Assembly: GCA_947311585.1 (NCBI GenBank)
Contig: CAMZLQ010000122.1
Coordinates: 1 to 34,646 of the forward strand
DNA: 34,646 nt
Origin: an uncultured Alcanivoracaceae bacterium
Lineage (GTDB): Bacteria > Pseudomonadota > Gammaproteobacteria > Xanthomonadales > Marinicellaceae
Direction of reading: 5' to 3'
Both the position numbers and the translations under genes were made by a program. Below, piece by piece: positions 15,748-23,884 of the stretch (its first letter is position 1; each line of letters starts with the position of its first letter). The notes under the pieces are model-generated. The model was not told the DNA's origin. It made no database searches and saw nothing but the letters and a program-made list of their open reading frames with translations.

Positions 15748-16683
15748 ATGATTGAATGTAAAAACTTATCGAAGGTTTTTAACCAATTCACAGCAGTTGA
15801 TGATTTATCATTTGTTGCCAATAAAGGTGAAGTGCTTGGGTTTCTTGGGCCAAATGGTGCAGGTAAGTCAACCACAATGAAAATGATTACTGGTTTTTTA
15901 CAGCCCACATCTGGTGAGATTAAAGTTTGTGGTATTGATTTGTTCAGTGACCCAATTGCGGTAAAAAACAAAATTGGTTATTTGCCTGAAGGTGCTCCGA
16001 GTTACGATGAAATGAAAGTTTGTGATTTTTTAATTTTCATTGCTCAGATGCGAGGTATTCCTAAAGAGATGATTGCAACTAAAGTGGATGAAGTCATTGA
16101 AAGAATTAATTTAAACAAAGTCTATTACCAACGCATAGAGACCTTATCAAAGGGATACAAACGTCGAGTAGGACTTGCTCAAGCGATAATTCACAACCCT
16201 GAAGTATTGGTCATGGATGAGCCAACTGATGGTTTAGACCCAAATCAAAAGCACGATGTTAGAGAACTCATTACATCCATGGCAAAAGAGAAAACGATTA
16301 TTATTTCAACCCATATCTTAGAAGAGGTCCATGCGGTTTGTGATCGTGCGATTATTATAGCCAATGGTAAAATTGTAGCAGATAATACACCTGCAGAATT
16401 AGAAAACATGTCTAAATACCACAATGCAGTCACTTTTGATGCCACAATAGATTTTTCATTATTAGAAGAAATTAAAGCGATGGGTTGCGTGCGCGATGTT
16501 GAATACGATGCAAAGCGAAAAAAGACAACCGTATTTCCAGCACAAAGCATTTATATATTTGATGAAATCAGTGGTTTTTTAAAGAAACACAAAATTTCGG
16601 TTACACGATTATCCATGGAAGCCGGGCGTTTAGATGAAGTGTTTAGAAATGTCACCCTAGATGATGTTAAGGAGGTGGCGTAA
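15748..16683 (+). CDS. ABC transporter ATP-binding protein, GldA-like
   Basis: 311 residues. The complete nucleotide-binding domain shows Walker A GPNGAGKST (about 35-42), signature LSKGYKRR (133-140), Walker B VLVMDEPTDGLDP (about 153-165) and the switch His189 (ISTHILEEV). The Q-loop reads YLPEGAPSY with Glu in place of Gln, as often in GldA-like ATPases. A C-terminal extension of about 100 residues carries a ferredoxin-like regulatory fold. The stop overlaps the permease start. In Bacteroidetes, GldA with GldF and GldG affects gliding; in Proteobacteria the same set is an ABC exporter of unknown substrate. No gliding machinery is seen here. Confidence 0.9.
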   Translation: MIECKNLSKVFNQFTAVDDLSFVANKGEVLGFLGPNGAGKSTTMKMITGFLQPTSGEIKVCGIDLFSDPIAVKNKIGYLPEGAPSYDEMKVCDFLIFIAQMRGIPKEMIATKVDEVIERINLNKVYYQRIETLSKGYKRRVGLAQAIIHNPEVLVMDEPTDGLDPNQKHDVRELITSMAKEKTIIISTHILEEVHAVCDRAIIIANGKIVADNTPAELENMSKYHNAVTFDATIDFSLLEEIKAMGCVRDVEYDAKRKKTTVFPAQSIYIFDEISGFLKKHKISVTRLSMEAGRLDEVFRNVTLDDVKEVA

Positions 16684-17417
16684 TGAGTGCTAAAATGGCA
16701 ATTATTAAACGTGAATTACAAGGTTATTTTTCAACACCGATTGCCTATGTTTTTATTGTGATTTTCTTAATGTTAAGCGGTGTTTTTGCTTTCTATCTTG
16801 GTGGCTTATACGAACGAGGTCAGGCAGATTTGTCTCCATTTTTTAATTTCCATCCGTGGTTATACCTGTTTTTAGTGCCAGCGGTGTCAATGCGCATGTG
16901 GTCAGAGGAAAGGCGCAGTGGTAATATTGAATTGTTGATGACTTTGCCCGTCAAACAAAGTGATTTAGTCTTAGGTAAGTTTTTATCGGCTTGGATATTT
17001 GTTGCCATAGCTCTATTTCTGACTTTTCCAATCTGGATTTCGATTAACTATTTAGGAGAACCTGATAATGGCTTGATTTTTGCCAGTTATCTTGGCAGTT
17101 TATTGTTGGCAGGGGCTTTTTTAGCTATTGGTTCATGCATTTCTGTCGCTAGCAAAAATCAAGTGATTGCCTTTATCTTAACAGCCGTTATTTGTTTTTT
17201 ATTTTTGTTGGCTGGTTTGCCCATGGTTTTAGATTTCTTTAATGCGTGGCTGCCTCAGTTTTTAGTGGACACCATTGCATCAATGAGTTTTTTGACGCAT
17301 TATATCAGCATAAACAAGGGTGTGCTTGATTTGGGAGATATGTTGTATTTCCTTATGGTCATTTCTGTATGGCTTTATGCAACGTCACTTGTTTTAGACA
17401 TGAAAAAGGCAGATTAA
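16683..17417 (+). CDS. ABC-2 type permease, GldF-like
   Basis: 244 residues with six hydrophobic segments: AYVFIVIFLMLSGVFAFYLG, LYLFLVPAVSMRMW, SAWIFVAIALFLTFPIWISI, SYLGSLLLAGAFLAIGS, VIAFILTAVICFLFLLAG and the C-terminal MLYFLMVISVWLYATSL. The sequence RMWSEERRSGNIELLMTLPVKQSDLVLGKFL is the conserved cytoplasmic coupling segment of ABC-2 permeases. It overlaps the ATPase stop by one base and is followed after 10 bases by the GldG-like gene, whose ribosome site AAGGAG lies in the gap. It forms the inner-membrane channel of the exporter. Substrate unknown. Confidence 0.9.
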   Translation: MSAKMAIIKRELQGYFSTPIAYVFIVIFLMLSGVFAFYLGGLYERGQADLSPFFNFHPWLYLFLVPAVSMRMWSEERRSGNIELLMTLPVKQSDLVLGKFLSAWIFVAIALFLTFPIWISINYLGEPDNGLIFASYLGSLLLAGAFLAIGSCISVASKNQVIAFILTAVICFLFLLAGLPMVLDFFNAWLPQFLVDTIASMSFLTHYISINKGVLDLGDMLYFLMVISVWLYATSLVLDMKKAD

Positions 17418-17427
17418 GGAGAAAACA

Positions 17428-19272
17428 ATGAAATCAAATACAACTAAAATTTTATTATTAATTGCAATATTCCTTTTGGGTTCGATTATTATCAGTCAAT
17501 CGGGTGTTTTTTCTCAGGCTCGAATGGATTTGACCGAAAACAAGCTCTTTACTTTAAATGATGGAACAAAAAACATCCTTAAATCGATAGATGAAAACAT
17601 ACAATTAAAAGTGTATTTTTCTGACGAAGCCACACACAATATTCCCATGTTGCGCACCTATAAAAACACCGTTATGGATTTGCTCAACGAGATGAAACGC
17701 TATTCTGGGTCAAAGCTTAAGGTTAGTTTGATTGACCCAAAAACATTTTCACCAGAAGAAGATGAAGCCTCTCAATATGGCTTGCAAGCATTGCCAGTTG
17801 GAGATGGGGGTGAAAATATATTTTTTGGTTTGGTCGGTGAAAATACACTAGATAGTGTTGAAATCATTCCCTTTTTACAGCCCGATAGAGAGTCTTTTTT
17901 AGAATACGATATCGCTCAATTAATCAATAGTTTGAATAAACCTGAAAAGAAATCTATTGGCGTATTAAGTTCAATTGATGTTATGGCTCATTATGACCAG
18001 AGCACGGGGCAATCTATTCCTGCGCAAGTTTTTGTTAGTCAATTACAAAAAGATTATGAGGTTATAAAGATTGCGTCAGATGCGCAAACTATTGATACCG
18101 ATGTGTTGTTGTTGATTCATCCCAAAAACTTACCAGAAAAAACCCTTTTTGCCATTGATCAATTTGTTATGAGAGGCGGACGATTAGTGGTTTTTGTTGA
18201 TCCATTTGCACAAGCAGAGGTTATTATTCCAGACCCAAACAACCCAATGAATGCTTATCAAGCCGAAAGAAATTCTGATTTAGCGCCTTTGTTTAAGGCT
18301 TGGAATGTCAACTACGATGCAAAAAAGTTATTGCTTGATGAAAAATATGCCCTGAATGTGCAAACACGACAAGGTGCTCGACCACAACGGCATCTTGCTA
18401 TTTTGGCTCTTACCGATGATGCATTTAATAAAGAGGATATCATTACTCGTGATTTAACAACAATCAATGTTGCGGCAGCAGGGTATTTTGAATCCGATAA
18501 TATGCAGAATATTTTAACTAGCTCCAAATCAGCAACAACAAAGTCCAGTGATGTCATGAAGTTTTTGATTGATCCCAACACTTTGGCAAAAAACTACAAA
18601 GCAGATGGAAAAAATTATTCCATAGCAGGGCGTTTAACAGGTGCGATAAAAACAGCTTTTCCCAAAGGCATAGAGGGGCAAGATGAATCTGCTGTAGTGA
18701 TGGAGAATAATGAGCCCAAAGTTGTTTTGTTTGCTGATGTGGATATTTTATTTAACCAAATGTGGGTAAAAAGCCAGAACTTTTTTGGTCGAAGTGTTTT
18801 TTCTGCTTTTGCTGATAATGGCAATCTCGTGATAAATTTATTGGATAATATGTCAGGTAGCCCAGATTTGATAAATATTCGCGGACGTAAAAATTCAGCC
18901 CGCCCATTTACTAAAGTGCTTGAGCTGCAAAAAGCCTCGGATAAAAAATTCAGAGAACAAGAAAATGTCCTGAAACAAAGACTGCGTGAAACCGAGCAAA
19001 AGCTTAATCAAATTCAGCGTGAAAAAGGTCAACAAGATCGCATGATAATGAGTCCCGAACAAGAGCAAGAATTGAAAAAGTTTCAAGAAGAAAAGCTAGA
19101 GGTGCGTAAAAAGCTCCGAGAAGTTCGCCGTTCATTGGATAAAGACATAAAAGATTTAGGAACGCGATTAAAAATTATCAATATAGGACTTTTGCCATTA
19201 TTAATAAGTTTAATTGGGGTGTTTGTCTTGTGGTTCAAACCCAGAAAGAATGGAGGGAAATATGAAAAATAG
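17428..19272 (+). CDS. GldG-like ABC transporter auxiliary protein
   Basis: 614 residues. One N-terminal membrane helix (about 8-25) is followed by the family hallmark DLTENKLFTLNDGTKNILKSI and a large periplasmic region with a glutamine-amidotransferase-like fold (IGVLSSID, RGGRLVVFVDPFAQAE). A long charged coiled coil (about 500-580, rich in Lys, Glu, Arg and Gln) precedes a second helix near the C-terminus (LLPLLISLIGVFVLWF), which ends in a basic tail. This architecture is that of the uncharacterised ABC-type auxiliary component of the GldG group. It presumably sits beside the ABC-2 permease and works on exported material in the periplasm; the mechanism is unknown. It overlaps the DUF4340 gene by 11 bases. 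Confidence 0.87.
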   Translation: MKSNTTKILLLIAIFLLGSIIISQSGVFSQARMDLTENKLFTLNDGTKNILKSIDENIQLKVYFSDEATHNIPMLRTYKNTVMDLLNEMKRYSGSKLKVSLIDPKTFSPEEDEASQYGLQALPVGDGGENIFFGLVGENTLDSVEIIPFLQPDRESFLEYDIAQLINSLNKPEKKSIGVLSSIDVMAHYDQSTGQSIPAQVFVSQLQKDYEVIKIASDAQTIDTDVLLLIHPKNLPEKTLFAIDQFVMRGGRLVVFVDPFAQAEVIIPDPNNPMNAYQAERNSDLAPLFKAWNVNYDAKKLLLDEKYALNVQTRQGARPQRHLAILALTDDAFNKEDIITRDLTTINVAAAGYFESDNMQNILTSSKSATTKSSDVMKFLIDPNTLAKNYKADGKNYSIAGRLTGAIKTAFPKGIEGQDESAVVMENNEPKVVLFADVDILFNQMWVKSQNFFGRSVFSAFADNGNLVINLLDNMSGSPDLINIRGRKNSARPFTKVLELQKASDKKFREQENVLKQRLRETEQKLNQIQREKGQQDRMIMSPEQEQELKKFQEEKLEVRKKLREVRRSLDKDIKDLGTRLKIINIGLLPLLISLIGVFVLWFKPRKNGGKYEK

Positions 19273-20248
19273 TAAATACCTTATTGTTCTTGTTTTGTTG
19301 TTGGCGGTGATTAGCTATTTTGTATTGCAAAATAAAAAAACCACAAGTGTTGAAAGTTCGCTGCTCATTCCTGCGTTACAGAATAAAATCAATGACATTG
19401 ATGCAATCACATTAAGTCAAGGTCAAGAAAGACTGCACCTTTCCAAAAAGGATAGCACATGGCGTATTCAAGAACTTGATTCGTATTTTGCGGATACCAA
19501 TAAAATTGCTGACATGCTATTGAGCTTAAGAAAATTTAAACTAAAACAAGCCAAAACCAGTAACCCTCAAAATTACATTCGACTCGGATTGGACGAAGCT
19601 GGTGCGGTTCATGTTAAGTTGCTGGCATCTGGAGAGGTTTTAGCTGATGTTTTTATGGGTAAAAATTCCACAAAAGGGCAGGGAACTTACGTCCGAAAGA
19701 ATGCAGATAAATTGTCGTGGTTGGCAGAAGGTCGATTGCAAATTAATATGGATAAGAAATATTGGATGATAAAAACCATTGTTGATGTGGACAGTTCTGC
19801 AGTTAAATCCGTTTCTTATAAGTCAAGCGACAAAGAAGCCTTCAAAATTGCAAAGGAATCACCACAAGATGAATCTTTTACGCTTGAGAATATCCCTAAA
19901 AATAAACAGGTTAAAAAAGCCATTATGTTTAAGGTTTTAGCCAATGGTTTGTCTAAATTTACTGTTGATGATGTCGTTAAGGAAATTGAATTGGCGGAAT
20001 CACAATTAATCAATACCGTAACTTATGAACTGTTTTCAGGGGTTGTTTACCATATGAATCTGTATAAGTACAAAGACAAAAACTACGTAAAATTCACAGT
20101 TGAGCAAGCAGATTCTTTGCCAGCTATAGAGAAACAAGTGGGTCAGTGGTTTTATTTGGTGCCCCAGTTTAAAATTGATGCACTGAATAAAAACTTAAGT
20201 GATATAATAGAAGACATTCCAAAAAAAGCAAAAGAGAAAGCTAATTAA
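19262..20248 (+). CDS. DUF4340 domain membrane-anchored protein
   Basis: 328 residues from the ATG at 19262, supported by GGAGGG at 19251-19256; an earlier in-frame start at 19214 lies inside the GldG-like gene and lacks a ribosome site. An N-terminal anchor (YLIVLVLLLAVISYFVL) leads to a periplasmic body with repeated beta units (ITLSQGQERLHLSKKDSTW, VKSVSYKSSDKEAFKIAKE), the DUF4340 pattern. Genes of this type consistently follow GldA/F/G sets, so the four genes are one functional unit, presumably an export or envelope-maintenance complex. Function not established. Confidence 0.82.
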   Translation: MKNSKYLIVLVLLLAVISYFVLQNKKTTSVESSLLIPALQNKINDIDAITLSQGQERLHLSKKDSTWRIQELDSYFADTNKIADMLLSLRKFKLKQAKTSNPQNYIRLGLDEAGAVHVKLLASGEVLADVFMGKNSTKGQGTYVRKNADKLSWLAEGRLQINMDKKYWMIKTIVDVDSSAVKSVSYKSSDKEAFKIAKESPQDESFTLENIPKNKQVKKAIMFKVLANGLSKFTVDDVVKEIELAESQLINTVTYELFSGVVYHMNLYKYKDKNYVKFTVEQADSLPAIEKQVGQWFYLVPQFKIDALNKNLSDIIEDIPKKAKEKAN

Positions 20249-20627
20249 TACCAATAAAATAACCTTCATCATTGCTGCCGTCTATGGAATGACGGCAGTA
20301 ATTTTAGCTGCAGCAGGAAGTCATTTTTTTAAACTCGATAGAAGTTCTGAGATGTATTTGTTGTTCAATAACGCCATTGTTTTTCAGTTGTTGCATGCCG
20401 TTTTACTGTTGTGGTTAGCTTCGATAAAATCATCTGATTTTTGGATTCGTTCCACAATAATCAGCATGCTGTTAGGTGTTTTGCTGTTTTGCGGTGGTTT
20501 ATATGTTTTGGTTTTATTTGGTCAATCTTCATTGACTTGGTTGATACCCATAGGTGGCAGTTTATTGATTCTGGGTTGGTTGAATTTAAGCATATCAGGG
20601 TTTAAAAAATTAGGGCAGTCGGATTAA
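20244..20627 (+). CDS. DUF423 (YgdD-like) small inner-membrane protein, probable ATT start
   Basis: 127 residues if begun at ATT 20244; the first conventional start is ATG 20289, giving 112 residues. Homology decides for upstream: the segment FIIAAVYGMTAVILAAAGSH matches the first helix of DUF423 proteins (E. coli YgdD: FAAISGFIFVALGAFGAH), and ATG 20289 would cut that helix in half. No ATG, GTG or TTG exists between the in-frame stop at 20208 and 20289. ATT 20244 overlaps the DUF4340 stop, which suggests coupled initiation. Four helices follow the family pattern, ending LIPIGGSLLILGWLNL. Function of the family is unknown. A base error near the start is the alternative. Confidence 0.72.
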   Translation: MNTNKITFIIAAVYGMTAVILAAAGSHFFKLDRSSEMYLLFNNAIVFQLLHAVLLLWLASIKSSDFWIRSTIISMLLGVLLFCGGLYVLVLFGQSSLTWLIPIGGSLLILGWLNLSISGFKKLGQSD

Positions 20628-20718
20628 TCAACTTAGTTTTTTAAAAAATGCAGTTAAAACATTGATTATTTAAGCAAAAAACTTCATACTAAATCTTTCA
20701 AATCGAACCAAATCATTT

Positions 20719-22404
20719 ATGAGCTACCAAGCCCTTGCACGCCAATTTAGACCACAAAACTTTACGGAACTTGTCGGGCAAGAACACGTGTCTCAAGCAC
20801 TGATAAATGGTTTAGAAAACGACAGAATCCACCATGCCTTTTTATTTACTGGAACACGAGGTGTGGGCAAAACCACCGTGGCACGAATCCTTGCCAAAGC
20901 ATTAAACTGTGAAAAAGGCGTAACAGGCTCTCCTTGTGGAGTTTGTTCGGCTTGCACGCAAATATCAGAAGGACGTTTTGTGGATTTGGTTGAAGTCGAT
21001 GCCGCTTCACGAACAGGAGTGGATGACACCCGAGAGTTGCTCGAAAATGTTCAATACGCACCAACCAGCGGACGTTACAAAATCTACCTCATTGATGAAG
21101 TCCACATGTTTTCTAAAAGTAGTTTTAATGCCTTGTTAAAAACGCTCGAAGAACCACCTCCTCATGTTAAATTTTTATTGGCAACAACAGAACCCAAGAA
21201 ATTACCCGTAACGGTACTCTCTCGTTGTTTACAGTTTAACCTTAAACGATTAAGCCTAACGCAAATCAATAATCACTTAATAAAGCTATTGGAGTTGCAA
21301 AATATTGCCTACGATGCCAGTGCCATAGAACTTATTGCACGTGCAGCTGAAGGCTCTATGCGCGATGGATTGAGTTTGCTAGATCAATCCATAGCCTTTG
21401 GTGCTGGAAATGTCAAAGAAGAAGGCGTTAAGCTCATGCTTGGCACCATTGATAAAAACAGTGTTGTGGACTTGTTGACTTATATTGCTGCAAAGGATGC
21501 TGAAAATTTATCATCGCAACTGCAACAAATATTTGAAATGTCGCCAGATTATGCCTTGTTCTTAAATGATATGGCATTGTTGTTACATGAAATCTCATTG
21601 CTGCAAATTTTAAACAAATATGTCGAAAGTTCACGGTTCGATAAACAAACCCTTGTTAAATTTGCTCAAGGCATTTCTCATGAACAAGTTCAACTGTATT
21701 ACCAAATCGTGATTAAAGGACAAGAAGAAATAAATTTAGCACCCGATAGCAAAACAGGCTTTGAAATGACAATATTGCGATTGTTCGCTTTTAAAATTGG
21801 ACAATTTCCAACAGCAGAAAAAAAAACACCTGAATCGACTCCAGGTCAACTAAATCAGCAGCAAAACACAACTCAATCCACTATTAATCAACCCAATCAA
21901 ACTAATCATACTAATTCCGCACAAAACTCAAGGGTGGAACCGATATATCAAGAACAAACTCCGACAGTGCAAGAAACACCACCAGTTCAACAACAGTTCA
22001 ATCTAAATGAAATAACCCAAACAAATTGGGCAACCATTTTTAATGCCTTGCCGATACGCGGAACAGCAAGAGAATTGGCAAGAAATTCACTGGTTATGAG
22101 TAATGATAAGGGTAAGCTGGTGTTATCGGTTGATAAGCAAACCCATGCTTTTATGACGGATAGAGCGTGTAAAAATTTAAAGAAAGCCTTGCAGGATTGT
22201 GTTCGAGAAACCATTGCAGTAGAAATTTGCGAAGGCGGCGACCACTCCCAAACAATCGCTCGAACAGAACAACTAATTCAAGATACAAATGTACAAGAAA
22301 CTAAACAAAAAGTTTCGCAAAACCCATTTGTGCAAAACATGCAAGAAAACTTTGATGCACAAGTGATTCAAATCAAAGACGGTCAAAACTTTTTAGAGGT
22401 ATAG
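20719..22404 (+). CDS. dnaX: DNA polymerase III subunits gamma and tau
   Basis: 561 residues (tau form). The clamp-loader AAA+ domain has Walker A GTRGVGKTT (45-53), zinc-binding Cys64, Cys73, Cys76 and Cys79, Walker B YLIDEVHMF (about 123-131) and the sensor/arginine motif LSRC (167-170). Domain III ends near residue 360. A Gln/Asn/Thr/Pro-rich linker (about 366-430) then leads to the tau-specific C-terminal region that in other bacteria contacts DnaB and the polymerase alpha subunit. An A9 run at the linker start probably generates the shorter gamma protein (separate entry). It heads the dnaX-ybaB-recR-hinT operon, with 4 bases to ybaB. No strong Shine-Dalgarno precedes the ATG. Confidence 0.97.
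   Translation: MSYQALARQFRPQNFTELVGQEHVSQALINGLENDRIHHAFLFTGTRGVGKTTVARILAKALNCEKGVTGSPCGVCSACTQISEGRFVDLVEVDAASRTGVDDTRELLENVQYAPTSGRYKIYLIDEVHMFSKSSFNALLKTLEEPPPHVKFLLATTEPKKLPVTVLSRCLQFNLKRLSLTQINNHLIKLLELQNIAYDASAIELIARAAEGSMRDGLSLLDQSIAFGAGNVKEEGVKLMLGTIDKNSVVDLLTYIAAKDAENLSSQLQQIFEMSPDYALFLNDMALLLHEISLLQILNKYVESSRFDKQTLVKFAQGISHEQVQLYYQIVIKGQEEINLAPDSKTGFEMTILRLFAFKIGQFPTAEKKTPESTPGQLNQQQNTTQSTINQPNQTNHTNSAQNSRVEPIYQEQTPTVQETPPVQQQFNLNEITQTNWATIFNALPIRGTARELARNSLVMSNDKGKLVLSVDKQTHAFMTDRACKNLKKALQDCVRETIAVEICEGGDHSQTIARTEQLIQDTNVQETKQKVSQNPFVQNMQENFDAQVIQIKDGQNFLEV
21818..21833 (+). other. Probable programmed slippage site in dnaX producing gamma
   Basis: Nine consecutive A (21818-21826) fall at codons 367-370, just after the clamp-loader core. 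In the -1 frame the reading continues AAC ACC and meets TGA at 21831-21833, giving a product of about 371 residues. A small hairpin ACCTG/CAGGT begins at 21828, one base after the A-run and its following C. E. coli dnaX uses A-AAA-AAG frameshifting and Thermus uses transcript slippage on nine A; the position and immediate stop here match that design. Confidence 0.65.
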
Positions 22405-22408
22405 AAAA

Positions 22409-22732
22409 ATGAAAGGACAATTAGGAAACATGATGCAACAAGCTCAAAAAATGCAAGAGCAAATGCAAAAGCAACAAGCCGAACTCGCCAATAAAATAAT
22501 CGAAGGTCAAGCGGGTGCAGGAATAGTCAAGGTTTTGATGACAGGCAAAGGCATGCTTAAAAAACTCGATATCGACTACGATATGCTTGATGGTGATAGG
22601 GAAATGATGGAAGACTTGATTATTGCTGCATTTAATGACGCCCAAAATAAAATAGTTGCCGAAACTCAAGGATCAATGGCTGACATGATGGGTGGAATGC
22701 AATTACCAGAAGGATTCAAACTGCCTTTTTAA
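22409..22732 (+). CDS. ybaB: YbaB/EbfC nucleoid-associated protein
   Basis: 107 residues: an N-terminal amphipathic helix (GNMMQQAQKMQEQMQKQQAELA), the central sheet (GQAGAGIVKVLMTGKGMLKKLDID) and a second helix (MMEDLIIAAFNDAQNKI), ending with a Met/Gly-rich tail (MADMMGGMQLPEG). This is the complete YbaB/EbfC pattern. The dimer binds DNA with little sequence preference and is thought to affect chromosome structure or replication repair. The ribosome site GAGG (22396-22399) lies inside the end of dnaX. One base separates its stop from the recR start, as in many Proteobacteria. Confidence 0.95.
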   Translation: MKGQLGNMMQQAQKMQEQMQKQQAELANKIIEGQAGAGIVKVLMTGKGMLKKLDIDYDMLDGDREMMEDLIIAAFNDAQNKIVAETQGSMADMMGGMQLPEGFKLPF

Positions 22733-22733
22733 G

Positions 22734-23324
22734 ATGTCATTACTTGCACAACTCATGCATTCATTTCAAATTCTGCCTGGCGTTGGACCAAAATCGGCAC
22801 AAAGAATTTGTTTTAACCTATTGCAAAAAAATAAAGATGAAGCCATTAAATTGGCAGAAATCTTAAAACAAGCGTGCGAAAAAATTGGTGAATGCCAACG
22901 CTGCAGAACATTGACAGAGCACAAATTATGCCGAATTTGCCTTAGCGATAAGCGTAATGCCGAACAATTATGCATCGTCGAAACACCTGCTGATTTAATG
23001 CAAATAGAACAATCCACCGACTTTTCAGGCACTTATTTTGTCCTGCATGGCAACTTAAGTCCATTAGATGGTTTAGGTCCAAGTGAATTGGGTTTTCCAA
23101 AGATGATAGATATATTTACAAACGAACCCATCAAAGAAGTCATCATTGCCACAAACTCAACATTAGAAGGGCAAACCACAGCCCAATACATCGCACAACT
23201 GTGCTCTAAAGTTGATATAAAAGCCACAACCTTAGCCCGCGGAGTTCCATTAGGCGGCGAGTTGGAATACGTCGATGCTGGCACAATCGCCCATGCTTTT
23301 GGTAGCCGAGAGGAAATACAATGA
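22734..23324 (+). CDS. recR: Recombination mediator RecR
   Basis: 196 residues from ATG 22734 (an upstream in-frame start lies inside ybaB and is rejected). The N-terminal helix-hairpin-helix carries LPGVGPKSAQRICF, the Cys4 zinc finger is C54, C57, C66 and C69, the Toprim domain begins LCIVETPADLMQIE and continues YFVLHGNLSPLDGLGPSEL, and the C-terminal motif is ARGVPLGGELEYVDAGTI. With RecO it helps load RecA on gapped, SSB-coated DNA. Its stop overlaps the hinT start by 4 bases (ATGA), so the two are translationally coupled. Confidence 0.97.
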   Translation: MSLLAQLMHSFQILPGVGPKSAQRICFNLLQKNKDEAIKLAEILKQACEKIGECQRCRTLTEHKLCRICLSDKRNAEQLCIVETPADLMQIEQSTDFSGTYFVLHGNLSPLDGLGPSELGFPKMIDIFTNEPIKEVIIATNSTLEGQTTAQYIAQLCSKVDIKATTLARGVPLGGELEYVDAGTIAHAFGSREEIQ

Positions 23325-23671
23325 AACAACAAGAAACAATATTTGATAAAATCATTAATAAAGAAATTCCAGCCGAAGTCGTCTATGAAACCGAAACAGT
23401 TTTAGGATTTAAAGACATTAATCCGCAAGCACCCATTCATGTCTTATTTATACCCAAAACTCGCATAGCAACGATTAATGACATAAAAGACAGCCAAGCA
23501 GAGCTTATGGGTCAATTGTTTTTAGCAGCCAGGGATTACGCCAAACAAATTGACGAAGACGAAAACGGTTTCCGAGTGGTGATGAATTGCAACCAAAATG
23601 GTGGCCAAGACGTTTACCACCTTCACTTACACTTCCTTGCCGGACGACAAATGAAATGGCCTCCAGGTTAG
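23321..23671 (+). CDS. hinT: HIT-family purine nucleoside phosphoramidase (HinT-like)
   Basis: 116 residues. TIFDKIINKEIPAEVVYE and VLGFKDINPQAPIHVLFIPK are the HIT-domain opening, and the histidine triad H100-x-H102-x-H104 lies in YHLHLHFLAGRQM, the exact HinT form. The Ser/Asn pair of the active site is represented by NCNQNGGQDV. HinT hydrolyses adenosine phosphoramidates and aminoacyl-adenylates in the cytoplasm. It ends the dnaX operon. The 213 bases after it hold no clear terminator, only a 51-codon open stretch on the minus strand that I do not call as a gene. Confidence 0.94.
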   Translation: MKQQETIFDKIINKEIPAEVVYETETVLGFKDINPQAPIHVLFIPKTRIATINDIKDSQAELMGQLFLAARDYAKQIDEDENGFRVVMNCNQNGGQDVYHLHLHFLAGRQMKWPPG

Positions 23672-23884
23672 CGTGTTAGTTAGCAGGAGTTGTATTCGAT
23701 TATTAAGACAAGTCTATTAATTTCTTAGGAGAATTTCTTTCATTCTTTAACCGTTGTTCTAAGGCTGTGCAAAGGTTTTCAATAATAAAAGAGAGAAGTC
23801 TTTCTATGTAAGTTCTCGTGGATGGTGCGAATAATTGATTGCACTTTAATTTGCATTTTTATGTCGGGAATCAGGCGAGCAAGC

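Noticed and set aside
17428-20248. Gliding motility apparatus
   Set aside because: Only the GldA/F/G-type ABC parts are present; GldG-like and DUF4340 proteins are common in non-gliding Proteobacteria.
22692-22733. Earlier start for recR
   Set aside because: It lies within ybaB and the extra residues have no counterpart in RecR; MSLLAQLM at 22734 is the normal beginning.
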